From Bugulina stolonifera (Eukaryota; Bryozoa; Gymnolaemata; Cheilostomatida; Bugulidae): a DNA stretch of 64,000 nt. The notes beneath the pieces were generated by a model. It did not search any database and was not told where the DNA came from. It was given only the letters and a program-made list of their open reading frames with translations. The stretch spans positions 9,289,700-9,353,699 of the forward strand of contig OW285191.1 in the NCBI GenBank assembly GCA_935421135.1, in the 5' to 3' direction. The position numbers and the translations under genes are program-made. Of this stretch, positions 11,168-24,200 are shown piece by piece (position 1 is the first letter of the stretch; the number at the start of each line of letters is the position of its first letter).

Positions 11168-14100
11168 ATGAACTGTTTAGTTGAATTGATGATTGTGGGC
11201 TGCTGCCTACCTGTCATCACTACAGTTCTTGGATATTTAGGTAAGTTGGCATCGTTAAATTTATGCCTCATTTTACTCAAGTAAACCTTATGCAGTGTAA
11301 GTCAGCTTTGTCTTTATCAGCATCAAATAGGCTACTGTTGTTACTACACTGCTTCAGTATTGATATGGTAATGATTTAGGAAGTCGAAAGAGAGAGTATT
11401 TCAGTTCTTGTTTTGTTAATACAACAGCTTGTGGCATAATAAGGGAAAAATATAATATTAGAAGAAAACAGTAAAGTAGTAGAATTATTGCAGACCCTAT
11501 TAATACTAACAATAGTACAAGCTAAAACAAGCAGATGTAAAATAACACAAACAATTTTACGTTAAGTACATACGTACAGGTGAATTATTGCCTGATAATT
11601 CTTACTCAATGTCTATGAATAATCACCATTGTTCCCATAAAAATGTATGCAGAAAAAAATTAAGTAGCTACAAGTAAGTTAGTACTTACTTTGCACTACT
11701 TAGGGCAGTTGATAGAGGACTGACAGAGGTTCCACATATATAATGAAGTTTGACATAATCCATGTACATGTATAAAGTGTACATGCACTCTTTACAACAT
11801 GATATACATTGTATATTGTATTTTAATTTACTTTTATATCAAGTTCTGAAAAAACACCTGGTAATTGAAATACAAAGTAATATTGTAATGGTTTCTGTGT
11901 TTTGGTGCGGTCGTCCTTGGACGACTATCGACCCAGAAATGAAGTGCCTATGAGTGGTGCTAGGACTTCGCATTACATGAAAGATCGAGCGGTCTCAGTA
12001 GCCCAAATACTACCAGAGACGACCCATCTGATCCCAAGTCCGACCTTCAGACTATACAATGAAAGAGAGTGATCCGACCTAGTAGGCAGTTCGCTATGCG
12101 AATGACCTGGCAAAAGGAAGTGAAAGTCTCTGTATCAAGTATAGATGTGTCTTTATTGAAAGCCAAGTGAAGACTGAGACAATGAACAGTAAAACAATGC
12201 CCTTTATATAGTATAAGAACGTGTGGTCGTCCGGAAGTTGCGCAACAAGATGGCCGCCGGAAGCCCGACGGCCGACCCAAAATAGGTCGGGTTCTACAAA
12301 AGTTGCTTATAATGGTCCAATTCATGTACAAAATGAATATCAATGGATTCTGAGAGGTCGGGCCTCTGTACATGGGTATAAAAGGCATTAAAAGACTTAG
12401 ATATAATCATGTAGCTATATACAACAATATATGAGTAAGGTACATGAACAAGTAATGAGTATAAACACATGGAGACATGTACATAGACAGTAATTAAGTG
12501 GTTTGAACATGCAATGCAGTTGAAGGTAAGTATACGAACAGCTAATTATGAGAGTGTGAGTGTCAGATGAGTAGCGCTGTAACAACTACTAGGCACTTAG
12601 GGTGCAGTGGAGCTTTGTCCGGGAGTTGGAGTCGTATACAATGTCCTGTACCATCACAATATTCACTGTATTATCTTTTGAGTTAGCATGTATTAATCCC
12701 ATGTATTTATATAAAGTAGGTTTACATCTTGTACTTTACAACCTAGAGCTGTTCACATGTACCTTTAACGGAAGGCATTTCTGTGAGATGGAACAGGAGT
12801 TGCTTCCCTCCAGCACCTTAAATTGGACATTGAATTCTACTGCACGAGATTTGGTTTTTGCAAATCGCAACGTACATATATATGCCTACGTGTACTTGGA
12901 TAGCTCTACACCAGAAGTAAGTTAATCAAATTTAATACTAAATACTAGTTACTAACAACAACAAGGATTGTGATACACGTAGTATGAATACTCACCAAGA
13001 TAATATCATGAAGATAAGGATCGTCCTTCGGTCCGTCAGTTCCTATATATATCTCATGCTCTGATCAGCCAATCCCCAGTCCCTTGGCGTTCACATCTTT
13101 CCTAGATTTTTACAATGCTCATTACGCGTTAGCTTTATACGACAGGATATTTCTAGTTTTTCACTTTTACTAAGCGAGTGCTAGTTTTAGTAAAGTTAAA
13201 GGTGTATCTATTCCATCAAAAATATACACCGTAAACAAACTAATAAATAACTTTTAGAAATACTCGCATATCTATGATGACTTTTGGCAGCACAACTGAA
13301 GTAGTAGCGCTTTCTAATTTATATTTAGATAGTTTGAGAAAGCAATGACTGTCTGTATGCTCATTAACTAATTTAACTAGTTAGTATATATCAATTGAAT
13401 TCAATTAATCGATACAACGCTACCATGAATCTTTAGATAGATGTTTGTATTGTAATGGATTTTGGTTTCTGGTGTGGTCGTCCTAAGATGACTCCCGAGT
13501 CCAAAGTGAAGTGCCTATGAGTGGTGCCAGGCCTTCTCATTACATGAAAGATTGATCGGTGTCAGTAGTCAAAGGACTACCAAAGACGACCCATATGATC
13601 CCAATTCAATGCTTGTTTACTACACTGAAAAAGAGAATGATCCGACTTAGTAGGCAGTTCGTGTTGCAAGGTCGAGGACCTTAACAACTAGAATGACCTA
13701 TCTACGAAATGAAAGTCTCTGTATATAAGTATAGATGTGTCTTTATTGAGATCCAAGCAAGAACTGAGACAACAAAGGTGAAAACAATGCCCTTTATATA
13801 GAAAGAGAACTTCCGGAGGAAGTTCAGGTAAAGAGGCCGATGTAGTGTCGGGAAAAGATGACGTAGGGTCGTCCGGAAATTGCGCAACAACATGGCAGCC
13901 GGAAGCCCGATGCCCGACCCAAAATGGGTCGGGTTATTGCAAAAGATGCTTAGAATCATCTAGTTCATATACAAATTGAGTATCAAGTAATTCTGAGAGG
14001 TCGGGCCTCTTTACATGGGTATAAAAACAGTACAATGTCTTAGTAATGCTAGATACAGGTATGTAATTATCAAATGTATGGTTAGACATGCAATACAAGG

Positions 14101-16888
14101 CAAGTATGAGTATAGAAACAGCTAAGTGCAAGAGAATAAGTGTTAGATGAGTAGTCCTGTGGCAACTACTAGGCACTTAGGGTGCTATAAGGTCCATCAG
14201 GGTGGCTGGAGTCGTATTTACAAATGTCCTGAACCATTACAATATTCTATACTTGTTATATAGGAATCGTGAGTTATGCATTTTATACAGGATTTTTTTT
14301 AACAATAAGATCTGGACTGATGGATATCGAAGCACAGGTTTTAAATTTAAATATGCAATAAAATAAAGATAATTTGGTTATTGTAACCGAACGTCTAACT
14401 TCTCCCAGTTGCTCGATGACAAGGCAAGACTTGTCACCCCTTGGCTCCAAAGTGGATCATTTGACATAGAGTTCTGGTATTATACTCGAGGTGATCAAAT
14501 TGCAAACATGGCTGCCTATGCAAGAGCTGAAGGCTCAGAGTACTACAGGATGCTGTGGAACTCAAAAAGTGAATTGAACTCAGCAAACATGAATTGGACT
14601 AAGATCTATTTTGTTATGTTTGAACCACAAAACTTTCAGGTAAATCGACTTATTGTCAAGATTTATTGCAGCAATACACATGCATGTGTGAAGGTATTAT
14701 TTTCCCGTTTCTCCCTACACTACTTCTTAACAATAATTTACATGTACATGTATGTCAGCAGACGTACACACTCAAATAAATTCCGATCTGTTTCTGAACC
14801 TGTTCATTTACACAACCAACAAACTCCAAAGCTGAAGCTGTCAGACCTAAGACCAATAGGTTGAAATTTTAAAATCGGTGTTTCCCCTATTATCACTTTT
14901 ATCATATATATTATCATAATATTGTCAATTGTCTCAACATTAGAATGTTGAATATCATTCTTTAGTTTTAAGATTAATTTCCTACCATATATACCTACAC
15001 TGTAACTCCTATTAATTCACTATGATAAAAACACGTGAAAAGTTGTCAAAGGCTATAGATCTACATGTACCTCTCCTTCATAGTGGATTGTTTTAGGTTG
15101 TGTTTGAGGCTGTAGCTAGTAGAGGATCTGAAGGAGAGATTGGTCTAGATGATATTGCTATAATCAGAAATGGTGACTATTCTGCACCTCCACCACCTCC
15201 CCCTTATGGATTACCACAAGTTTGTGACTTTGATGTAAGCATTGAATTAGCCTACATCTACATCTACTTCAGTCATGCTGCATATAATTATTCACTTATT
15301 CTATACTTTCACTGTATTTAAGAGTCAAACAATTTTACTTCTAGTATATTTACCATTAATTATAAGGATAGAGTTCTTCACAACACCATGATGCATGTAC
15401 ACATATACAAATACAAAGACATTCCAAAGTAGATAGTGATAGTCATGTAATAATTAACTTTTAAGCTCTCAGATGGTTTTCTTTTAGCTAAATAACTTCT
15501 GTGAGTTTGAACACTACAATTATTCCTCTCAGTGCTATTGGAAGCTAAGCAATGATAACATACCCAGTCGGGGTCATTACCTCTACATGGAGGCTTCATC
15601 CACTGAGGTATGATGCAAAAATAAACTATGATCTGTTTCAAATTTTTGTTGAGCTAAAGTTCAAAAATTTAAAAAAAAATGGCTAGAGTAAATTTGATAT
15701 GCAATAGGACATTAGCACAACAAACAATTTGAAATGCTTAATAATACATTCTTGTGGTGAAAATTATAAAATCCGTTGTGCCAAACACCAAATTTTTTAA
15801 CGAGGCTGGCCAATAGCAAAACTAATCAAGGGGCCACCTCAGCTCCTAGAGCTTGATACTATTATAGTCTGATATGGTACAGAGGAAAACCTTCTTCGAG
15901 ATAAAAACCTCCAGGTCATTTGTTGGAATCGAACCCACTACCTTGCAGATAGCTTGCATCATTGCTGAAAGACCAGAGTGACTACTAGACCACTCGGCCA
16001 CCAACACCTTACCTAATTAAGAAGTCAATTGAATGTTCAAAGAGAAATACAATATGTACAAGCATACATACACACATACTTTATACCAATGTCCAGCCCA
16101 AATGAATGTCAGCCAAAGTTTGGCTACTTTTACTTGTTACTCTGTTATTGGATGATACCGATCTATCTCAGATTAACATGTGAAGAAATAACCATATTTC
16201 AGATCTGCTGGAAGAGTGTGCTATCAACCAGAGAATTCTGGCCAAATAGCAGTTGCTATCAAGTCAGCTTCCTGTATCACACCTATGGATCTGACGCTAA
16301 CAAGTTGACTGTGATTCAAGAAGGTTATGATGAACCATTATGGCAGACCACTTTATCTGACAGAGATGACTGGGTTTCTGTTGAACTTCAGTTTAACACC
16401 TCAAACCCGACTCGAGTAAGTAGTTAGTAGTTAGTTATAGTAGTTATTTTATTTCTGTACTAAATGTTACTAATAGTTTATTTGAAAAACTAAAAAGTTT
16501 TAAAAACGATTTGAGTTTTGAGATGGAATAATTCCGTAAAGAGTGAATAGGCTTCAAGCATAGTAGCTTACATTGTGTAATGTAGGAGTGACGCATACCC
16601 ATATAAAAATAATCTGTGTGATGCATTTGAGTTTTGATTAGTATTGCTAAGTGTGTAAATACCTGTAGTTAACTGTTAAACTGTTCATGTATTACGCTTA
16701 CACTTTATGCCAAAATCTTTATGAGTACAAGGGAATTACAGGTGCTTTTTATTGGAGAGCGGGCCAACAGTTCTGCAACTGCCCTCGGTCTTGATGAGAT
16801 TGAGATTAATAACTGTGGTGAACGTGTTTTTACTACTCAAAGTCCTGAAGAAAATAACCTGACCACCAGTCAACCAGGTATATTTTAA
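11168..16888 (+). CDS. MAM-domain secreted/surface protein, block A (signal peptide + 2 MAM)
   Basis: I assign seven exons: 11168-11240, 12747-12916, 14409-14639, 15097-15234, 15488-15607, 16203-16415 and 16742-16877. All have GT-AG borders and matching phases. Exon 1 encodes 24 residues with a hydrophobic core (LMIVGCCLPVITTVLG), a signal peptide. Exons 2-4 form MAM domain 1: CTFNGRHFC at the start and GEIGLDDIAI near the end, followed by a run of six prolines. Exons 5-7 form MAM domain 2: NNFCEFEHYNYSSQCYWKL at the start and GLDEIEINNCG at the end. MAM domains mediate adhesion and homotypic contacts outside the cell. Exon 7 ends in phase 1 and no terminal exon of its own was found. Reading through its donor meets TAA at 16886-16888, giving a secreted form of about 363 residues. 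Splicing in frame to block B exon 2 or block C is also possible. Confidence 0.8.
11884..12658 (-). mobile_element. solo LTR, family 1, copy 1
   Basis: Begins tgtaatgg and ends ccatcaca on the + strand (TG...CA with short inverted ends), flanked by atat on both sides as a 4-bp target duplication. On the minus strand it carries a TATA box and AATAAA as in the copies at 23629 and 24440. Compared with them it lacks about 30 bp near its middle. It lies in intron 1 of MAM gene A; the matching place in block B (near 19715) has no insert. No internal retrotransposon region accompanies it. Confidence 0.85.
13451..14241 (-). mobile_element. solo LTR, family 1, older copy
   Basis: Same overall plan as the other family 1 LTRs (tgtaatgg at the left end, ccattaca at the right end, AATAAA on the minus strand at about 13740) but clearly diverged. 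Flanks are gtat and atat, a degraded 4-bp duplication. It sits in intron 2 of MAM gene A. Confidence 0.75.
15791..16012 (-). mobile_element. tRNA-derived SINE
   Basis: Read on the minus strand, the head has an A-box-like tggccgagtgg and a B-box ggttcgattcc about 60 bp apart, as in a class II tRNA. About 130 bp of unrelated sequence follows, ending ggccagcctcgttaaaaaa. The tRNA part lacks a convincing acceptor stem closure and is fused to a body and A-rich tail, so it is a SINE rather than a tRNA gene. It lies in the intron between exons 5 and 6 of MAM gene A. Confidence 0.7.
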
Positions 16889-17502
16889 ATTAATACTTTT
16901 ACATAGCCATATTACTGCTAATTTTAATTAAAAACTGGGTCATAAATCAGCAGTGTCACTTTTTAAACCACTAAATACTACTAGCAATATACAGTAGACA
17001 TCATGGTAACAACAATGTGGCTATGTGTTGAATTTTATAGTAAAACACCAAAATATGAATATATTGTTAATATTTGGTCATTCTATTGATGACAACCTGA
17101 TCTATAAAATGGTAAAAGTCTCCAGACCTGAGTGATGAAGTGTTCAAAGTTGTATTATCCTGAAGGGGAGGCATCCAAAAGAGATGAAAGAAAGTACAAT
17201 AGTTCCATTTTACTAACGTTGATTGGCCAATCAGTGTTTAGGGGTTTATTAGTAGATTATGCCTAGTAAAATGAGTACTAGAGATGAAAGTCATCTAACA
17301 TTAGATGATTGGAATTGGGTAATAAAAGTTATATTATATTCATCATTAGAGTTTTCATCTGGTGATTTTCATATATTGGGAAGGTAAGTAACTCTGCTAT
17401 TAGTTCTTTATAAAATGTGTAGGTGTGTTGACTGCATTTTAGCCTCAGAGTAGTCTGATTGGCTAATGCTGGTATGAATAAACTCAATTCATACCTAGGG
17501 AA

Positions 17503-18086
17503 GCCTTTCTTAAACCACTACTGTCTCACCATTCAATATTTGCAAAGAATACTGGTCATCTTATTTCATGAAGATTGATGTGCTGTTTGTCTTTGTAAAC
17601 CTAGTGGCAGCCAAGATAAACTCATTTGAATATTGGCTATTATGACCTCCATTCAGCATTGAGACCTGTTAAGTTCCTATGGCTATGCCTGTTCTAAGTC
17701 TATACTTGTAACTTATGTACATAGGTAAGCTACTAACATCAAATAGCCCAGTAATCTTATTGAGCCAACACTAACTGTCATTCTATAAATAACTCTTGTT
17801 CACAGTGATGAATAAGTAAGCTAGAGTCATGCCCACAAAAAACGATGCAATGCATTGCAAGTCCTATGGCTATCTCTGCAGCACAGTTTTATATTAACTG
17901 CTTGAGAGCTTCCAAAATTCCCAGCATAGGCTGATTGAAGGTGAAATCAGCCAATATTAAAATAGGGTTTTCTTGGCAGCTGCTAGGTTACCAAAGACAA
18001 ACAACACATCAATCTTACTGAAAAAGGATGAACAAGATTATTTGAAAATATTGAATGGTGCGACAGTAGTGGTTTAAATAGGAGAC
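17503..18086. mobile_element. foldback/MITE-like element with 155-bp inverted arms
   Basis: 17503-17660 and 17928-18086 are inverted copies. Both contain ttaaaccactactgt and accattcaatatt in the same order when one is reversed. The 270-bp centre has no coding signal. It lies between the last block A exon and the block B promoter region. No clear target duplication was found. Confidence 0.7.
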
Positions 18087-18186
18087 GTAATTATCAAAAA
18101 TGTTGCAAAACTGATATTATTTTTGCATGTCTTTAACTTTACTTCAGGAATTTGAGGAATTATTGATATGTGACAGGCTTCTTAAT

Positions 18187-18223
18187 AATAGCACAGAGTA
18201 ATTGAACCCATTGTTATTAGAGT
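18187..18223 (+). promoter_or_regulatory. conserved upstream block of MAM gene B
   Basis: Counterpart of 11071-11105, at a similar distance upstream of the block B start codon. Retention of this block and of a signal-peptide exon suggests that block B has its own transcription start. Confidence 0.4.
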
Positions 18224-18282
18224 GTGATTGTCTCAGCTAGTAGACTGCTAGTAACATGTAACTCAGTGGTTGGTAGAATAAA

Positions 18283-21200
18283 ATGAAGTGTTTAATTGAA
18301 TTGTTAATTGCAGGCTGCTGCCTACCTATTATCACTACAGTTCTTGGATATTCAGGTAAGTTAGCATAATCATGTTACATTTCACTCAAGTACATGTAAA
18401 TCTTATATTCAACATTTTTTTCTTTTTAGTTTTTGGCTTAATAGAACATAATATACATTATAATGCACTTGTACATGTACATGCATATTATATAAATATA
18501 CTCTAACACATACCCAAGCAATAGGAATGCGTGCTTGGAGTCTAATTTATGAACATAGTTGTAAACTATAATAATTGTACATGTATGTGCATATGCATGC
18601 GTACACAATTATACATTAGTTTAAGTTCTCGAACAAGAAATTAAGGGTACATTCAGCAACGTCGCATTACATTCATTTAATGGATTATAATTGATTAGAC
18701 GATGGATTATACGGGGCTGTCCGGTAATGGATCACATTGTAATAAAAAATGCGATGGTGTTCGGTAATGGATCGCATAATAATAACAAATGCGATGGCGT
18801 TCGCGAATGCATCGACTAAATTATTAAAATAATAATATTTTATTATTATTTTTATTAAATTTATTATTCTCCCCAATGCGACGATCCTTCTCATTTGGAG
18901 TCAAAGAAAATATTATTTTAATATAAATTCGCCCAGTCTGCTGTGTCTGTTATGCCATCAGTTGTTAATAGTAACCTACTACAGCAATTGTACATACCTT
19001 GTCTGCAAATGCAGACTACTAATTTGTTTTCTTCATTCAATGGAAATAAAAGAGTTTACATGTTACTTGTACTGTACTGTGTTTGTTATCAATGTACTAA
19101 CTCAACTGTCTTTGTTATCAATAACCAATGCCGAAAGCAATTGAAACCAGTATCATTGCTCTCTTCAGCCTATTAGATAATGATAGGGGTAGGAGATAGG
19201 GGGTAGGATATTGAGTTGTGCCTGAATGTAACGGCTTGCAGATCAAAGATTACTTTTGATACCTGGTGCTAATATCAACAAGCTGCTGATATTCCTGTAA
19301 CATTCAAATAGAATTTTAAAATACTGAGTAGTGAGCTATGTAGGATTATTTTGAAAGATTTGTTCTCTAACTGATTGTAATCTAAAGTAATCTGATTGAC
19401 TTTATTATTGAGCTCATTTGGAAATTCCCAGCCTAGCCTTTCTCATAATTAAGGGGTGTTCGGCAATAATACGTGAAATATACCAATATCCATCGCATTA
19501 ATGTGTGACTTTTATTTAAATTAATGTGTTGAAAGTACGATAAATATTCAATAATGCGATATTATTTTTATTATTTTTTTATTATTATTTCCATCGCATT
19601 ATTGGAAAATTTATTCCATCGTATTCCATCATATTCCATCGTATTATTTGCTCTTCCATCGCATTGATGTCGAAAGTGCCCTAAAATAAAACTAGTAATT
19701 AAAATACAAAGTAATTTCTGCTGTAGGATAGTTTACTATCCTTGAATTAGTATGTAATTTTACACCTGAATATGCATGTAAAAGTAGTTTTACATCATGT
19801 AATTCTTGAATTTAGAGCAGTTCCTCTGTACCTTCAATGGAAGGCACTTCTGTGCCATGGAACAGGAGTCATATCCTTCTAGCACTTTAAATTGGACATT
19901 GAACTCTTACGCACCAGATTTGTATTTCTATGCTCATGTTTATCTAAACAATACTACACCTGCAGTAAGTTGATTTACTTTAAAACTTAGTATACATAAG
20001 ATACAAGAATTACAATGTTTTTATTGCTATGCACGCCGTTTTTATTATGTGTGTGATTGATCTAGTAAAATTGAAGGTTTGTCCATTCATACAAAAATGT
20101 AGTTAAAACTAGCCAAATAATTTCAGAAATACTTTAGTAGACACTTTGGCAGCTTGCATAAAGTAACAATATATTCCTCAATATGGTCAAGTCAAATTTA
20201 AGAAGGACATGGCTACGTGTGCATTTAACAATTTTTGATATAAGTAATATAGTATTACCATACATGATTGCTATACACCAGATTATATTATGGAATATAT
20301 TTATTATAGTAGAAGCCATGAGCATTTGATTTTATAATAAAATTTGTTTGGTGTAAGATCTAGATTCTTGACTGATAAATATATTTGCATTATTATAATA
20401 TATTTATTTTCCCCAGCTTCTTGGTAACAAAGCAAGACTAGTCACACCACTACTCCAAAGTGGATCATTTAATATAGAGTTCTGGCATTACGCTCGGGGT
20501 GATCAAGTTGGAAACATGGCTGCCTATGCAAGAGCTGAAGGATCAGAGTACTACAGGATGCTGTGGAACTTGAATAGTGGATTGAACTCAACAAACATGA
20601 ATTGGACTAAGATCTATTTTGTTATGTCTGAACCACAAAACTTTCAGGTAAATCGACTTATTAATGTCAATATCAATACGACTATACACATGCATGTGAG
20701 TTTACCACTATTTTGAGTTCCTTACTACTCTTTGTTGAACTAGACATTGATGTCCACTACTACAATAATGTATCAGTTACCACACTCTCAAGCCTATGAG
20801 GTCTATGTTTGAACTTGTTGAGTTTACATAGCCAACAACATCTGCAGCTGAGGTTGCCAGACCTAACAACTAGAGATTAGTATTTTAAAGTCGATTTTCA
20901 CCAAATAAACATATCAATCTTCTCAAAGGTTGCAACTTTAGTATTCTTCATAGTGTATTGTTTTAGATTGTGTTTGAGGCTGTAGTCAGTGGACTCTCTG
21001 AAGGAGAGATTGGCTTAGATAGTATTGCTATGATCAGAAATGGTGACTATGTTACATCTCCACCACCTTCCCCTTATGGTTTACCACAAGTTTGTGATTT
21101 TGATGTAAGCATTGAATCAGCCTACGCAAGGAGTAAAAGAGGAAGGAGGCTCGTCTATGAAAACCTGTATATATGTTACAATGGGCTTCCGGTGTTCGAT

Positions 21201-24200
21201 GTGCACCTCGGGTAATTGGTTAAGTCAGAAGAAAAGATGATGAATATTTTGAAAAAAGTAAAATTCACACATCAACTAAAATTAAAATATAAACAATGTC
21301 AACAATTGGTAACACTCTAATGAACAGGCTGACTATATACACACTACACATTTCAATGGGATACGATAGATATCGGCAAGTAAACTCGCCAGATTTGAAG
21401 AAAATTGCGTATCTGAAAATAAAATGACATTTTTTGCAAATACCGACATGCTCAACAAAATAAGCAAAAATAACACTAATAGATTCAAACTTGCTGCAAT
21501 TGGTGAAGTGAAATTTAAACTTTGCTCCTTCATAATAAAAAAACGTACAAACGCTGAAATCGCGGTTAAAATGAGCCAACTTGTGCAACACGTTTCTCTA
21601 ACATCAGGACTCCATATACTTAATTTGATTTATGGTGTATAATTCAGACACCTTTTTAGTTGGTAGGCTAGTTTGTGGCCCCTGCAACATGCCCACACTA
21701 AATGAAAATAGTGCTCAAACTATATAGGCTATGTCAATAAACAATAACGGTTATCTCTCCATAGAAAATATTTTTATTGGATGCTATAACTGTGACGTAA
21801 TAAGCGCCAGAGCCGTGCACATGTGCATTGCTTTTATACCTGTTTAGCAATGAGTGGAGGCATCACAATTCAACGGAGTTGTCTACTCGCTTAATGCCAG
21901 CGACTCATGTGCTCATATTTGTAAACCGAGGAGCACATCGAACACAAAATTCTCATAGACGAGCCTCCTTCCCTCTCTTACTCCTTGGCCTACGAGTCTC
22001 CAGTATTATTTACCTTATTGCTTGACTGATATTGATAGTAAAGTATATATGTGAGGCCATTGTACTGGAAATATGTCAATGTGGAAAGTTTGGTAACATA
22101 GTAGGCTACAAAAGCCTCCTTTGCTCAAATTTGAAAGAATCATGGCTTGCTGAATAACTTACATTGTACATACCAATCTATCTACATTGTACATGTACAT
22201 GTACATGTACATGTAGATTACAATCATGTACATGTACATGTAATCTACATGTACATGATTGTAATCTACATGTACATGTACGTGTAATTATTAATTTTAT
22301 TTGTCAACAGTTTAATACTCAAGCTCATGTGTCTATTAAAAAATTCATACTTATTATGTTTATAGTCAATTGTTCTACACTTATTTGAGAACCCAGACTT
22401 TTTACTTGTAACTAATAGACTCCTGTCCTGTTTACCATTCATTATGCAGATAGGTTTTGTCACAACAAGCTGTTACACATGTACACATGCACAAATGGGT
22501 AGGCATGGCACGTTAGACGCACATGTAGATAATAATAATCATAATAAATTATTATCTTTTAACATTTTGTATGATTTTCTTTTAGCTAAATGACTTCTGT
22601 GAGTTTGAGCACTACAATTATTCCTCTCAGTGCTATTGGAAGCTGAGCAATGATAACATACCAAGTCGAGGTCATCACCTCTCCATGGAGGCTTCATCCA
22701 CTGAGGTATGATGCAGTATATAAAATATTATCTGCTTCTAATTTTTGTTACACTAAAATTCGCATATAACTGCTACAGCAAATTGATATGTAATAGGACA
22801 CTAGCAAGACAAAAATTTGCAATGGTTACTAATAAGTTCTTGTGGTGAAAATATAGAAGTCAAATAAACAAGGATGAGCAAGCAAACTATTGGTGTCTAT
22901 GGGACACTTTAGGTTACAGATAAAACTGGCAAGATGGTTCAATGACCAAAACCAAAAGAGCTAGCTGTTTGTATCATCCTTAACCAAAGAAAATCATCCT
23001 TGGCTCATCAGCGAACTCAAGTTTCTGGGAATGATTTTACAGTTGAGTTAAAAGTGGGTCATTGTACCATTGTCAGGTATAAGATAACCGAAGTTGGGCC
23101 ACTTTTACTTTATGTTATTCTGCTACTTGATGAAAACTGCCTAGCGTAGATTAACATGTAATGAGATGAAAACATTTCAGATTTGCTGGAAGAGTGTGCT
23201 ATCAACCAGAGAATTCTGGCCCAATAGCAGTTGCTATCAAGTCAACTTCCTGTATCACACTTATGGTTCTAAAGCTAACATGCTGACTGTGGTTCAAGAA
23301 GGTTATGATGAACCATTATGGAAGACCACTTTATCTGAGAGAGATGAGTGGATTCCAGTTGAACTTCAATTTAACACCTCACATCCGACTCGAGTAAGTT
23401 ATGTTTACTAGGACATAGTAGTTATTTTATTTCTGCACTAAATCTGACTATTAATTAATTTAAAAAACAAAATAGTTTTAAAAACGATTTGAGTTTTGAG
23501 ATTAAATAATTCCGTAAAGAGTAAATACATGTAGGCTTCAAGCATAGTAGCTTACATTGTGTGATGTAGGAGTGACGCATGCCCATGTAAGAATAATCTG
23601 TGAGATGCATTTGAGTTTTGATTAGTATTGTGATGGTACAGGACATTTGTATACGACCCCAACTCCCGGACGAAGCTCCACCGCACCCTAAGTGCCTAGT
23701 AGTTGTTACAGCGCTACTCACCTGACACTAACATTCTCACAATTAGTGTTCGTATACTTACCTTTAACTGCATTGCATGTTCAAACTACTTAATTACCGT
23801 CTATATACATGTCTCCATGTGTTTATGCTCATTTCTTATTCATGTATCTTACTATATGTTATTGTACATAGCCACATGAATGTTACTAAGTCCTTTTTGT
23901 GCCTTTTATACCCATGTACAGAGGCCCGACCTCTCAGAATCCATTGATATTCATTTTGTACATGAATTGGACTATTATAAGCAACTTTTGTAGAACCCGA
24001 CCTATTTTGGGTCGGCCGTCGGGCTTCCGGCGGCCATCTTGTTGCGCAACTTCCGGACGACCACACGTCGTCTTTTCCCGACGTCACGTCGGCCGGAAGT
24101 CCTTATACTATATAAAGGGCATTGTTTTACTGTTCATTGTCTCAGTCTTCACTTGGCTTTCAATAAAGACACATCTATACTTGATACAGAGGCTTTCTCT

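Noticed and set aside
15791..16012. Functional tRNA gene on the minus strand
   Set aside because: A and B boxes are present, but the acceptor stem does not close and a SINE body with an A-rich tail follows.
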